From: Anthostomella pinea
Taxonomy: Eukaryota > Ascomycota > Sordariomycetes > Xylariales > Xylariaceae
Length of the DNA stretch: 64,000 nucleotides
Direction of reading: 5' to 3'
NCBI GenBank assembly: GCA_963556695.1
Contig: CAUWAG010000012.1
Span: 186,001 to 250,000 of the forward strand
Made by a program: the position numbers and the translations under genes. The notes under the pieces were generated by a model. That model saw only the letters and a program-made list of their open reading frames with translations. It was not told where the DNA came from and made no database searches. This document shows, piece by piece, positions 33,332-45,582 of the stretch. Each line of letters starts with the position of its first letter. The first letter of the stretch is position 1.

Positions 33332-34525
33332 TCACTTACATCCATCAACATCCTCGGGCGCCTGTTGTTCGATGGTGCAGGCGTTGTACTCAGCAGGCGC
33401 CTGGGCGTGGATGCCGGCCGCAGCGCAGTCGGTGTTCAGGTTGCAGCTGTTGTCCATGGCCTTCTGGAGTGTGTCGCCGCCCCAGCCGAAGAGGTAGTCA
33501 CCGTGGGCGGCGGATCCACTGTGAGAGAGAACCGTGTGAGTAAGTCACCTTCGTTCATACATGTCAAGGAGGTGATTCAGGAGATACACTTACCCCATGT
33601 TCATGCTGTAGACGTATGGGTTCGAGCCGTCGGTGGGGAAGGTGGCGTCGTTCGTGAACTCAGTGACGTTCCACATGAGCTCGTACATGATCTGCGGCAG
33701 CTTGACGGGGTGCGTTGATGGGCACGCACCGCCGCCGTTAGCACCGGACCCAGCACTGTAAGCGACGTGGCTCTGGTGGTCGGGGCTGTCGAGGTTCGTT
33801 CCATCCCAGCATCTAAGTACTTGAGTTAGCTGCCTCTCTTGTGTTGATTTGGGCTGTTGCTGAACTCACGTGGGGAAGATGATGGTCTGGCGGATCATCT
33901 TGCAAGTCTTGTCCGTGGGGATATCGACCGTGTCCGAATCAGTGCATGGCGCACCGCCAATAAAGTTGTCCTCGCTCGTGGATGTCCAGCATCGGTGGCA
34001 GATGTTTGTCTTGGTTACCTTGTTCGGGTCGGTCTGGGTCGCACTGCCAGCAAGCATGCGGAAGCCCTGCATCAAGTCAAAGAGAGCACCCAAGTGTTCT
34101 TCTAGGTGTTTGATTACCTTCTTGAAAGCTGTAACCGTGCCGCTGGGGATGTAATAAACATCAAGTCCGCCGTTGTTGATCAGCTGACCCTGTGGGCCTC
34201 CGTTGCCAACCTGCGGGACACGCTTGTATGTTCCGTTCGTGGACTTGTAGAACATGACAGCGGTCCAGTAGTTGGACTTGTCTTCCTTGAAGCTGCAAGA
34301 TGTACACGACGACGCAGCGAGGTCGTGGGTCGCCGGGTCCATGGTCAGGTTGAGAGAGTTTCCTCCAGCAAACTGGTGAAGATGGGGAGTGTACTGCATT
34401 CCGGGGTTCACGAGGGGGTCGATACGGTCGACGACCAACTGCGAGCATGCGAACCGAAGCATGTTGAACTGGGCGGCGGCATTCTGCGCCAGAAGTGCCG
34501 GGGCAGCGAGGGATGTCAACTGCAT
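33332..34525 (-). CDS. secreted DUF1996 protein
   Basis: DUF1996 proteins are secreted fungal proteins of unknown activity. Three exons on the minus strand (34525-33870, 33812-33594, 33518-33332) give 353 residues with GT-AG introns. A signal peptide (MQLTSLAAPALLAQNAAAQ) precedes the mature start FNMLRFACSQLVVDRIDPL. Family landmarks are NPGMQYTPHLHQFAGGN, SCTSCSFKEDKSNYWT, IIFPTCWDGTNLDSPDH and HVAYSAGSG. It ends QQAPEDVDGCK. The many conserved His and Cys suggest an extracellular fold. The frame is intact and the start is the first ATG. Confidence 0.88.
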
Positions 34526-36322
34526 CGTGACTTACTAATCTCTGAGGGCTGTTCGATATGACCTAGAGATCTGCGAACGACGGTGACTGTCTGTATCTTG
34601 AAAGAGACGATGCGCAGGAGAGTTCGGGAAGAAAAATTCCGCGGAAGGCTTCGTGTTGTGCGATTCTTATGCATCGTGGGAGCTCAATATCGCCGCCCCT
34701 CGCGCCTGAACTGCCGAAGGGGCAGAACTCACTCGAATATTTCGACTTTACCCGGCTTATAAACCTCCCCAATTATAGAACCATGATAGATTGGCCAAGA
34801 GACATTGACCCTCGATTGGTCTACGGAGACATGGCCTTCGCAACTACCTTCGGCGGCTGGGTTCTTGTCACTGGCTGGCAATCTATCCATTGGAGCTTGG
34901 GCAAGACGACGATCTCTTCTAGACTGACTCGTTGAAGATGAAACTCTCGGCGGCCTGAGCTAGAGTCGGATCCATCGCACTTGATGCTCTGTATATTGGT
35001 GGGATTTTGTTTTGACCAATACATCCAGCGTCGTGGGGATTGGGTGCCTTAATGATACCTTCCGATGACTAGGGCCGCGACGGATGTCCTTGGAATGGAA
35101 GGATCCAGTACCGAAGCAGTGTCCAGGTTTCACTATACACGGTCAAGATTTCGACCATAGTGGGATGAGATGGGACAGCGCCAAATCTTGTTGCAAGACC
35201 GCCTCGGGGTAGCAGGCCGTAATGTGAGGTTGTCCATATAAACGAAGGAGCGTCGTCAGAAGAGACTGCTAACAATCGCGAGTGCTAGCATGTGAGTTGG
35301 CCCCAGCACTTGATGACACAGTCAAAGTATGTCCCCACGGGGTATTCGTGACGCTCCTGGATATGATTGATTGTTATATTTGATCTTGCTCAAACCTTGG
35401 GCAAGTCTTTGGTACACCGGATTTTATGGCCCATGACTCCATAGTGAATAGGGGTTTCTCGGTGCGTACCTTAGGTAGTTTCATTGCTTGAACTGAGGCA
35501 ACGCGCTCGACGTTATTAGCAAGGAACCACAGCATCAATCATTCCATTGTGTCTGGGTGGGTGTATTTTACATTAGAAGAGCTATAACTAACATAAGATA
35601 TTGGTGTAAGCTAACCTAGGTAACTCCATTCGGGTCAGCCATGATGCTCTAACGAGGTATTTGGAACTTCAGCCCCAATCGAGTCAGAGTGGTTGCTCAC
35701 TTGGAAGAGACTCGCCTTAACTTACTCTTCATTCTTTTCATTTCCTTTTGTCTTCGTGCCTGTTTCAATACCTGATGGGATGGGGTTGTTCATATTCTAC
35801 TGGGCCTTCAAGCTCGGCCACAACTGCATCTTTCCAATTATCCGCCCAACACTTGGCATTTCACATAGGTAGCCTTCGAATGACCCTCGAACATGTCAAT
35901 TATATTACAATTCTGCATATAGCAGAACAACAGCCTGCTGCAGTCATCTTATCGCATCCGCAGGCGATGATAACGCAACTGGGGTAGTAGCGGGGTTTCG
36001 CAAGATCAACGACCGAGAACCTATTGGACGGGAACTGTGCTATCATACCCAGACCTGCATGCCAATCAAGGTTATAATCGGGATTCCTCCGTAGCCGAGT
36101 TATCTATGTCACGTTGCTGTGCTAGACCTCTGGACGATCCACAATAGGGCCAGAATGCTACTCTGTACACCGGTGAATGCCGATCGTCCACGATGGCGGA
36201 GTCGTTCGAAGGCTCCATCATGGGGCAATTGGCTATTAGACAAGAGCTCTCGTGGCAATTCTCTCACGATCGCTCACGTCTTTCTAAGGTGATCAAGTGA
36301 GACGAATAATTGTGTAAGAAGG
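34526..36322. other. 1.8-kb divergent intergenic region
   Basis: Promoter DNA of the DUF1996 gene (right of 34525) and the fucosidase gene (left of 36323). No other gene is supported; open frames are short and unrecognised. Confidence 0.5.
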
Positions 36323-38941
36323 ATGTTCCCCCGAAACCTCCTCAGCTTCATGCTTGGTGCCGTCGCCACCGGGACCGCATTGGCAATATCACCAACCGTA
36401 GCTTCTACTGCACGGGTAAGTGTCTGACCTAGCAAGAGAAGGGGCTGCTCTATATACTGACCATACACAAGTCTGTACCACTTGATCTATCGCCATATTA
36501 CAACAACAAGGCGTTCGGCACATACCCAGGCGAGACCTCATTCGACGGACTGGGTCAATGCTACCCAGCCCCAAACCTGACCACGCCCTTCTACACATCA
36601 AGCCAGACGGGAATCCTGTACTCATTCCCGGGATACACGGGCCTCAACAAGACAGACAACGTCGTCTGCAGCAGCCAGACCATCACCGTGTCCAATGACT
36701 CCTACTTCTCCGCCTCGTTCCTGACATCAGGAGACAAGGAGCTCCATACGATAAGCGAGAATGTGACCTTCACGTATACAGACAACAGCACTTCTCTCTA
36801 CGAGCTGCGGACTCAGGACTGGTTCAGCTTCCTGACTCTTTACCGCGGCGAGCTGATCTTCCCGAGCCGGTTCACGGCCACGGGTGTGGACTATAACACG
36901 AGTCACATCTTTGAGCGGACTGCGGCTCTCATTCCGGGCAAGATACTTCGCTCCATCACCTTACCGAACACGACAGATGCTTCTGAGGGCAGGCTGCATA
37001 TCTTTTCCTTCTCGCTGTGGAGCGGTTCGTCCGCAGAGGTGCAGTCTGTTCGCCCGACGCAGAAGTGGCTCGAAGCGGGTGTGCAAGCCGTGGAGGTCAC
37101 GGTGAATAACGCAGGCTCGGAGTGTGTCTCTGGAAGTGGGTTGGTCTTCTCACTCGTCGGGGAGGGTTTCAATACGACAAAGACTGGGAGCCTGAAACGG
37201 CTGTGCCCGGGTGATCAGAAGACCGTGGCCATCGGCGTCGAGGGGTCCACGAACGGGTCTGCGAACGTATCTGTGATCATCGATGATGGTGTCAGGCAGC
37301 GAACAGCTCCAGTTGAAGGCGTTGAGATTGGATTCATCGAGTGGACGACCGAGCTGGATGACCTGGCAAAGCACGAGACTCCTGACTGGTTCAACGACGC
37401 CAAGTACGGCATCTTCATCCATTGGGGTCCCTACGCCGTGGCTGGCTGGGGTAATTCCACCCCGTATGAGAGCTACGCTGAATGGTTCTGGTAAGGAACC
37501 CGTCCTCCTCCATATTTGAGCGGGAAGTTGGAACTAGCTGATTCTGACTTTCACACCAGGTGGTACTCGACGCATCACCCCCAAGCCGATCCCTCAGACT
37601 TTTACGACTACCGTCTCCGCACCTACGGCGAAGACTGGGCCTACGACGACACGTTCCCCGACTTCACCGCGTCCGCTTTCGACCCCAAGGAGTGGGTTGA
37701 TCTCTTCGCCGACGCAGGCGCCACGTACTTCGTCATCACGTCCAAACACCACGACGGCTTCGCGCTCTTCGACACGGGCGAGACGAGTAACCGCTCGGCG
37801 CTGCACTATGGCCCGCGGCGCGACCTGCTCGGCGAGCTGTTCGACGCCGCGGCGACGTACCAGCCGGACCTGAAGCGGGGGGCCTACTTCTCGCTGCCGG
37901 AATGGTACAACCCGGACTTCGGCCCCTACGGCTTCGACCAATTCAACTCGTCGTCCGTGCCGGCTACCAACTCGTGGCCTGGGGTCCTGGCCAAGAACCC
38001 GTATACGGGCGTCGAGGAGCCGTATACGGGCCATGTACCTGTGGTCGACTTTTTGGAGAACCTGATGCTGCCGCAGATGGAGACGCTGGCTTATGAATAC
38101 GACATTGACATTATGTGGTGCGACATTGGTGGGCCGAACAGTACGTATACCCCTTTCTGGCTTCCTCTGCAGACCTGTATCGGTGCTTCTATGCCGATAT
38201 GCCCTGCGGACAACTCGCATAAAGACACTCAACTGACACCCATCTCCCAAAGTCACCGCCCCCTTCGCAGCCCGCTGGTGGAACGAAACACGCGCCAAAG
38301 ACCGCCAAGTGGCCATAAACTCACGCTGCGGTCTCGCGCAAGCCGCCGACTTCGACACGCCCGAGTACGCGACCTTCAGCTCGGCGCAGGCGCGCAAGTG
38401 GGAGAGCAACCGCGGCATGGACCCTTACAGCTACGGCTACAATTCGGCGACGCGCGCCAAAGAGTACATGAACGCCAGCACGTTGATTTATTCGCTCGTC
38501 GATATCGTGTCCAAGAACGGGAATTTCTTGTTGGATATCGGCCCCCGTGCCGACGGCAGTATCGTCCAGGCCGAGGCGGATAATCTGCGCGACGCGGGAC
38601 TCTGGATCAAGGATCATGGAGAGGCTATTTTCGGGACGAATTATTGGTTTGTGCAGAGTGAGATCGTGGGCGGGCCGGATGTCAGATTCACGCAGACCGA
38701 TGGGGCGTTCTATGCGCTGTTTCTGGAACGGCCGGTGGTGGAGGATGGGGTGGTGAGCATTGCGGCGCCGGTGCCGATTCTGGACGGGGACGAGGTGAGC
38801 TTGGTGGCGATCGAGGGTGGTGAGGACTTGAGCTGGAGTGTCAGTGGTAAGGGAACCGAGATGATGCTGCAAGTTGAGGTTCACGAGGGGGTCCTGGACA
38901 AGGCTGAGTTCTGCTGGGTGTTCAAGATCAAATATGCGTGA
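36323..38941 (+). CDS. secreted alpha-L-fucosidase, glycoside hydrolase family 29
   Basis: It releases alpha-linked L-fucose from glycans outside the cell. Four exons (36323-36415, 36472-37490, 37560-38140, 38253-38941) join to 793 residues. A signal peptide (LLSFMLGAVATGTALA) is followed by a long N-terminal domain rich in N-glycosylation sites. The GH29 barrel starts PDWFNDAKYGIFIHWGPYAV. It includes FVITSKHHDGFALFD and YDIDIMWCDIGGPN, where the Asp fits the GH29 nucleophile. SKNGNFLLDIGPRADG is also classic for the family. The C-terminal beta domain ends VFKIKYA. All splice sites are GT-AG and the frame is intact. The extra N-terminal domain of about 330 residues is typical of the larger fungal form. 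Confidence 0.9.
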
Positions 38942-39086
38942 CAGCCAAAAAAGCTTCACAGCACCGTGCGGAAGTCGCAGAGTTGTGCCGGTATCGCAAG
39001 AGGATCGACCGTTTCGGTCTGATTCCAAGTAAGCAAATCTATGTTGGCAACCTAGGATATGCTCGAACCGTTGGTAGTCTCCATTG

Positions 39087-40840
39087 TCACATGGTAGCCC
39101 CCCTCACAATCCCATCTTCATCCCTTGTTAATCCCCTAGGGACTTCAGGTGGACTTTGACCATTCCTGTACAGCCAGAGACGGCTGAGGTCCTTGACTCT
39201 CACCTTGCCGTCGTCGATATCTTCCTTGTTGCCATGGAAGCTCCCATGGACCGCCACCTCGGTCTTGACCCCACTTCCCTGCCGTCCACCACGCTCGATC
39301 ATGGACCAGCTATTCTCGAAGCCTTCGCGGATAACGTCCTTCTCAGTGCCCTTCCCGGCGACCTCGACCACACTTTCCATGAAGTCGTTGCTGTCGACAC
39401 ATCCCACAAACTCACCGTCAGCATCTCGAGCGAGAGGGAACATTCCGTCGAGGTAGTGCTGGCAGAGCTGGTGCCCACCGCGGGGTGATGTGCGACTGAA
39501 GACACGGCCGATGAACCGGGGCATCTCGGGTGAAGCTCGCTCATTGCTCACGAAGTGTAGCACACCCCAGAGTGCGACGAAATCGGTCGTGTGAGCGTAG
39601 TGCTCGACGTGGCCAATGGCCCGATCCGAGGCCGGGACTGTGAATGCCGTCTCGGGCGATGTCACTTGACCGCTGGACATTGATGTCAGCGTTTGGGGTT
39701 CCCCGTTCGTCTTGAACGACGAGCTATTCCCGTTTGACGGCTGTCGTTTCAGCATCGGAGTCTTCATTTCGACTGGAGAGTCAGTGATTGGTACGCTGGT
39801 TATGGTCGCAGGTATTTTGATTCGCGTGTCGGGGTGCTGTTCTTCAGCTTCCTGTGATCCAGCATGGCGATGCGGGTTATTGAAGTGGTTGGCCGCGCTG
39901 CCGAAAGTGTAGACTTCGAGCTTGGCGAGCAAGTCTTGTGGAAGTTCTTGCAGAAGCCAGTCCAGGACCATACCGCCCTCTATTCCTCCCTGTGAATGCA
40001 AGATAAAGACCACTTTGCTATACTGTGGATTGTACAGCTTTCCCTTGATGATCTTGTACGCCTGGCGGATATCGCTCGTGGCATATCCAAAATTGCGCTG
40101 TATGAGGCACTCGACCACGTCAAAAATGATGCCGGTCGTCCGGTTATGGACGCCAATGACAGGTCGCTTGAAGGTCAGAGCCAAGCGGTTGATGTTATTT
40201 TTCAACCACGCTTCGCTATACCCGGTCAGTTGGAATGTAGCTCTCGTCTCGTAGGAATTCGCACGTACCCAACAGCAACGCCGTTCAAGAATATCCATTG
40301 CTCGTGCTGGTGCTCATCCAATGCCGGTGCATATTTGGGATCCGAAGTATACGTAATGGTACTTCCGTTCAAGCACCGACACAGCAGCGAGTTGACTGAA
40401 AAAAAGACGATCAAGCCGGCGATGAACAGCCAAACGGGCAATATGAAGGCCACCGGAAGCAGGACTATGAAAGCCAACTGGAACACCGCAAGGACCAGGT
40501 GGATCAGCACACACCACAAGTTCTCGGGTGTGAATGATAGTTCGTCAAAGTGGCCGCCGTCGCATGGCCTGACGGGCCAAACAACCCACGGCAAAGCCCA
40601 GGCGAAGGTGAAGAAATATGTCACATCCCACAGAAGGAGTCTCAAGGGCATGTCGGTATAGCTGTAGTTGATGACAGACTTGCCACCGACCTGGGAGCCG
40701 AAGAACTGGGTGTGGTCCGCGGCGGGCGACTGGCGTGACCGTTGACGGCCCATATTGGAACGGTTGGCTGTATGCGCCATGGATAGGGAGCCTGCGATGA
40801 CCACGACAGCTCCAGTTGCAATGTAAACGTATAAGATCAT
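39087..40840 (-). CDS. membrane-anchored lipase-like alpha/beta-hydrolase protein
   Basis: Two exons on the minus strand (40840-40269 and 40215-39087) give 566 residues. The N-terminal third has several hydrophobic segments (MILYVYIATGAVVVIAGSL; LAVFQLAFIVLLPVAFILP; LFIAGLIVFFSV), so it is probably anchored in a membrane. WIFLNGVAVG then crosses the intron into EAWLKNNINRLALTF. VVFILHSQGGIEGGMVLDWL looks like the nucleophile elbow (xHSQGG) of fungal hydrolases with this layout. A Ser/Pro-rich insert separates it from DRAIGHVEHYAHTTDFVALWG, which could supply the His. The C-terminus is hydrophilic. Substrate unknown. Confidence 0.7.
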
Positions 40841-41664
40841 TTAGACACGACTTGAATAGAGACGATGGACTGAGGCTACGCGCTCGCTTTTGCAAGATAT
40901 CTGCCCTTGCCACCCTTCGGTTGATCAGCCGCTCTACCATGCTGCCTGCCTGCCTACCTAGTCCTACCTGTCCAGCTGGCTACCAGTCGGCTGGTCGCGA
41001 GAGGAAGGTACCGCACACCAAGAAAGGGGCTGCAGGAAGCAGAAACGGAAATAGAAAGGGTTGCATCGACGGCTATGCGGCACTGGCATCTGCAGGCTGA
41101 GCGGGGCCAAACAAACTTGGCGCTCTTGGTCGCACTTGTGACCAGGCCTGCTTGTGACCAAACAGGCGGTGATCTTGAACCCTGCCCTGCCTGCCGAATC
41201 TGCGGTCAGCTGAGGTAGTTTCATCAATCGCCAGACTGCGGACCAAAACACCTGTCAGGTGAACAGATGAACAGCTTGCGCCGAATTCCTGGATGCCAAT
41301 ATCTTCAAGCGAAGAACGCGCTCGATTGGTGGGTGGACTTACTACCTTTTCATCCAGAACTGTTCGTAAAGACTGAGGGCCTTGAGTTGTAGTCGGCCTG
41401 GATAAAGCCCGCGATGGAGATCTCATTCCGGTCAGTTGTGCCTGATTTACAGACTGCTTATGTCAGCTTCAGCGGGGAATCACCGGGAATAGAGAAGGGT
41501 ATTTATGCAATCGGCTATGCACTGCATAATTTCTACTGTTTGCCTTTACGTCACGAGCCCCGAGTTCCAACTCCCAGCTAACGATAGCTTCATGGACCTC
41601 CAGCATCTCCCAAAGAAACCAATACCACATGCGAGCCAGCCTGAAGTAAGCCAACATCAACATC
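40841..41664. other. divergent intergenic region
   Basis: Between the lipase-like gene and the DJ-1 gene, presumably holding both promoters. Nothing else is recognised. Confidence 0.5.
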
Positions 41665-42743
41665 ATGGAGGAACCACCGATCATCACTCCTGGCACGTCG
41701 ATATCGAGTCCGAAAGTTATCTTCCTGATGGCTGACTACGGGCACGATCCCACAGGTTCGCGACCACCCACCACCCACCACCTGCATCTCGGCAGTACAG
41801 ACGTGTATTGGTGTCTAACTGCCTACCATATAGAGACCGCTGTTCCTTATACCGCATTCAAGAAAGCAAACTACCAAATCCACTTCGCGACCGAGAACGG
41901 CAAGGCACCGCGTTGCGACAAGAAGATGCTGGAGGGCGTGACCCAGAAACTGCTGGTATACACGACCCTACACCTTGGCTGTGCCACAAGCAAATCTGAC
42001 ATGCTGGCAGGGCGCAACCAAGGATGTCGTCGCCATGTACAAGAAGATGCAACGAAGTGACGGGTGGCTACACCCCTTATCCTGGACCTCGCCCGACTTC
42101 TCCCTCGATCCCTACGACCTCGTCGTCCTGCCCGGCGGCCATGACAAGGGAGTTCGGCAGATAATCGACTCAGAGACCGTACACCAGCTTATGGTTGATT
42201 ACTTCCCCAAGACGAAGAAGCCGGGCGTGAAGAGTGTTGCTGCTGTGTGTCACGGCGTCATGGTCTTGGCCGAGTCGAAAGATGCGACTGGTCGCAGTGT
42301 CCTACGCGACTGCGTGACCACCGCCTTGCCTGCCAAATTCGAACAGCTTGCGTACTGGGGCACACGGGCATTCCTGGGCGACTATTACAAGACCTATGGC
42401 CATGGCAGCGAGAATGTCGAAGAATCGGTAAGCCAATACTCGGTTCAGTGGGGTGCACGTGAAGTGCCATTGGTCTGATATGTGACACCTTTAGGTCACA
42501 AAGGTGCTGGGAAACCCAGCCCAGTGGAAGACGAGCATGAATCTCGGCGCGTAAGTTCTGTTTCCTCTCTGTGTACACGTTGTCCGCATTGCGAGACAAC
42601 ATGTCTCTGACTTACCAACCCCTTGTAGGTTTGTCGTCGAAGACGAGCAGCACAACTACATCAGTGCTCGGTATCCAGGTGATGTCGAGATGTTGGCCGA
42701 GGAGTCCATCAAGCTGTTGGAGAGTTTCAACAGGATTGTTTAG
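41665..42743 (+). CDS. DJ-1/PfpI family protein
   Basis: Members of this class I amidotransferase-like superfamily include glyoxalase III-like and stress proteins with an active-site Cys. Five exons (41665-41755, 41834-41955, 42011-42427, 42495-42550, 42629-42743) join to 266 residues. The N-terminal strand KVIFLMADYGHDPT leads to YQIHFATENGKAPRCD. DLVVLPGGHDKGVRQI precedes SVAAVCHGVMVLAES, where Cys sits in the nucleophile elbow. The C-terminus (RYPGDVEMLAEESIKLLE) fits the family. There is no signal peptide, so it is probably cytosolic. The exact substrate cannot be read. Confidence 0.85.
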
Positions 42744-42864
42744 GGTCGGCAAGCCGGGATAGCGTCCTCATTTGCGAGGCACGGCTCCTTGTATCGGCTT
42801 GATACGTAGGTCTCATGATGTCACGAAAGTCCCGATTTTTTCTAGCTAGATACCAATTCTTGAT

Positions 42865-43666
42865 TTACTGATACTTCAGAACGCTCTTGACGGCTTCGTC
42901 AACCCCATTCGCAATAACATTAGGGGCGCGCTTCTCGTCCAAGCGATCGATCCAACCCTTGCGGGGCCTGTCAATGAAGGCAGCCCTCAGCCCTGCAGCC
43001 TTAGCACCGACAATGTCGAAAGGGTTGCCACTCATAACCCACACCTCGCCTTCACGTCCTTGCATGCCAGTCTGCTGGACCAGATGGGCATACGTCCTCT
43101 TGTCTGGCTTGAAACACTGCAGACTGTGGACCGTGACCAACGACTTGAACCGCTTTGCGTGAGGCCCAAGATCTGGCGAAGTTTGGACCGAGTTGCCAAC
43201 CATCTCATCGGTGCCGTTTGAGAAGATGTAGGGCTCTACCGAGTCACTGTTCTCCTCCAGTAGCTTCAGGGCCGATGGGATCTCTGGGAAGACGTGCAGT
43301 GCGTCGTAAGACTTCATCAGGGCATCCGCGTCCTTCGCCTCAAGCTTCAACCCATGCTCTGCTACCGCATGCCCAAGGGCGTTCCGTGTAATCTCGCTGA
43401 ATGTCTTGTATTCACCTGGAGAAGTTCGATCAGATCCTCAGCAACTCATGGTAGACTGCACAGCCGATGAGAGCGTCGTGGGTATGGACAGACATACCCA
43501 TGCTGTTGATTCGCCACGTGTACTCCAGCTGGTACTGTCGCCACAGAGCAGCGAGCGACTTTGACTTGTCGTCTCCATAGACCTTGGCAAGCTCATCGGC
43601 TATGGATTCCGTGGACAGGAGTGTCCCGTAAAGGTCGAAGGCGATGACGATCTTCTTGGACGGCAT
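42865..43666 (-). CDS. 2-haloacid dehalogenase-like protein (HAD superfamily)
   Basis: It resembles type II L-2-haloacid dehalogenases, which hydrolyse 2-haloalkanoic acids with an Asp nucleophile. Two exons on the minus strand (43666-43498 and 43415-42865) give 239 residues. Motif I is VIAFDLYGTLLST; LEYTWRINSMG spans the intron into EYKTFSEITR, as in the family. Motif II is YIFSNGTDEM, the Lys motif is CFKPDKRTYAHL, and motif III is VWVMSGNPFDIVGAKAAG. All catalytic positions are present. The DJ-1 gene converges on it from the other strand with about 120 bases between. Confidence 0.87.
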
Positions 43667-43991
43667 CGTGAATGGCTCTCTGATTCTGCTAGCTTTAAGG
43701 CTCGTTCCGGCAAGTGAGTCAATCGGGGGTGGGAGTTGCTGCAGTACTTTGAACTCGACAATCGCTGCAAGTCTGGAGGTGATTAAAGACTGACTCTCCG
43801 TTCCACATATCGTCATTATTGTCTTGATGATATTGCGGGGTAGCTTTTTACTACATTGGGACAGCTTTACTGAACACGATTAGAGTATTCCCATCGAAAA
43901 CTAAGGACGTCCTTTACGTCACTTATAGACGGGAGCCATCCGAGCAGTCGCCGACGCAGACGAACGGCCAAGTCTCATAAGGTTTCTTACC

Positions 43992-45020
43992 ATGGCGATG
44001 CCGGAAGACCAGCACAAGAATCTCGAGTTATTCCAGGACTGCCTATCTACAGCCCTGATTGAGAAGATCTCACAACCGCAGTCCAAACCGAAGAAGAGGA
44101 CGAAGTCTACTAAGAAAAGACCCGTCTCCGTCTCATCCCCATCTAAATCTAAAGCCACCACAACTCGGCACGATGACGACAACAATGAGACCACAGCAGC
44201 AGCAACACCATCCCCATCCGCCACCACGACCCTAGACGACGAAACCACAGCAGAAGACCTGGCGGACTTCACAGACTACATCGCCACCTCGACCTTCCAG
44301 TCCCTGCCCCCGGAGCTCAAAACTCTCGACTACTGGACCTACAGCAAATCGCCCGCCCTGCAATCCCGCTACGCCCTCCCCCTAACCGGCGCCGACGTGC
44401 CCGGTCTCCTCCCCACGCTCGACCCCTCGGTCGCCGACTCTTTGGCGGCGTACGGCATCACGCGCGAGCCCGCGCAGGGCGTGGACGAGTTCCTGGCGCC
44501 TGTCCTCACTGCGTTCCTGACGGCGCTGTTCACGGCGCCGCCGCCGCCCAGTTCGACACGCGACGTTGCGCTGGAGAGCGGCTGTGAGATCTGCGGGAGG
44601 GACTGGATTGGACTTAATTATCACCATCTGATTCCGCGGTTCGTGCATGCGAAGGCTTTGAAGCGGGGGTGGCATCGTGAGGAGGATTTGCAGAATGTGG
44701 CTTGGTGTGAGTACCTACTCATCTATTTGCCTTTTGTCGATCGCGTCGCCCCTTTTGGGTTGCCTTGTGAAAAAAATTGTGAAGGAAGAGGCTCTCGGCT
44801 CTGGTCTCCGTTCTCTCCAGGCTCCCGACTGTGTGATATAGTGAGTTATGCGCTGATTTCCGAGTTCGCAGTATGTGGAGCCTGTCATAAGTTCGTGCAT
44901 CGGTTTGCGGACCACGAGGAGCTTGCGCGGAAGTACTACACCGTCGAGCTTCTGATGCAGGAGGAGGAGGTGCAGCGGTGGGCGGGCTGGGTTGGGAGGT
45001 TGAGGTGGAAGGGTCGGTAG
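43992..45020 (+). CDS. HNH-like zinc/nuclease-fold protein, fungal
   Basis: Two exons (43992-44706 and 44872-45020) give 287 residues. The N-terminal half is basic then Ser/Thr-rich and probably disordered (KPKKRTKSTKKRP). A helical region follows (DLADFTDYIATSTFQSLPPE). The C-terminal part has CEICGRDWIGLNYHHLIPR and, across the intron, LCGACHKFVHRFADHEELA. This Cys4 plus His-His layout is that of HNH-type treble-clef domains. Whether it cuts nucleic acid is unknown. The intron at 44707-44871 restores the motif exactly. Confidence 0.7.
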   Translation: MAMPEDQHKNLELFQDCLSTALIEKISQPQSKPKKRTKSTKKRPVSVSSPSKSKATTTRHDDDNNETTAAATPSPSATTTLDDETTAEDLADFTDYIATSTFQSLPPELKTLDYWTYSKSPALQSRYALPLTGADVPGLLPTLDPSVADSLAAYGITREPAQGVDEFLAPVLTAFLTALFTAPPPPSSTRDVALESGCEICGRDWIGLNYHHLIPRFVHAKALKRGWHREEDLQNVAWCEYLLIYLPFVDRVAPFGLPCEKNCEGRGSRLWSPFSPGSRLCDIVSYALISEFAVCGACHKFVHRFADHEELARKYYTVELLMQEEEVQRWAGWVGRLRWKGR

Positions 45021-45582
45021 TGCTTTGGGGGTTTGTGGATGAGTATGTTGATACCTACCAACACATATCTTGGTCCCGACTCTCCCATGCCGGTAGCCAT
45101 ATGGACTTCTGTCACGAACGAGGACTCGACATTATCATAGCAGAGATGAACCCTCGAGGCTCGGATGGGTGACATGCACAGCCATCTCCCCTTCGCCCGG
45201 TCGCTTGGTTTGGAGCTGGCATGTGGCTATCCCTCACTATTCGCCCTGAGAAGCCACAGTCGACCCCGGTGAATAGGTCCAGCCCGCGCTCACGCTCGAA
45301 GGCGGTATAACGAGTCTTTGTACTGATCGGAACGCAGGCAATGAGTGATTGCGACGTGTCGACTAATATATTATCTATTAGGTTATTATCCAACGGGTTT
45401 GTACTATATAAGGTGTATCGGTCGACGGCTGCGGTGTTTCCATCTGTCAACAATGCGTTTCGTATCATTCCGTCCAATTAGGAACATCATGATGCATACC
45501 ACGGTCGAAAATGCGTCGTCATTCCTCATAACTGCTTGACGGGGTTGGAAAGGACCAGTGCGGGGATGTCCAAGCACGAGTC
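45021..45582. other. convergent intergenic region
   Basis: 3' flank of the HNH-like gene and of the multicopper oxidase gene. Nothing coding is seen. Confidence 0.5.

Noticed and set aside
37594..38418. 274-codon minus-strand frame opposite the fucosidase
   Set aside because: Arg/Val-rich shadow of a well-supported GH29 gene.
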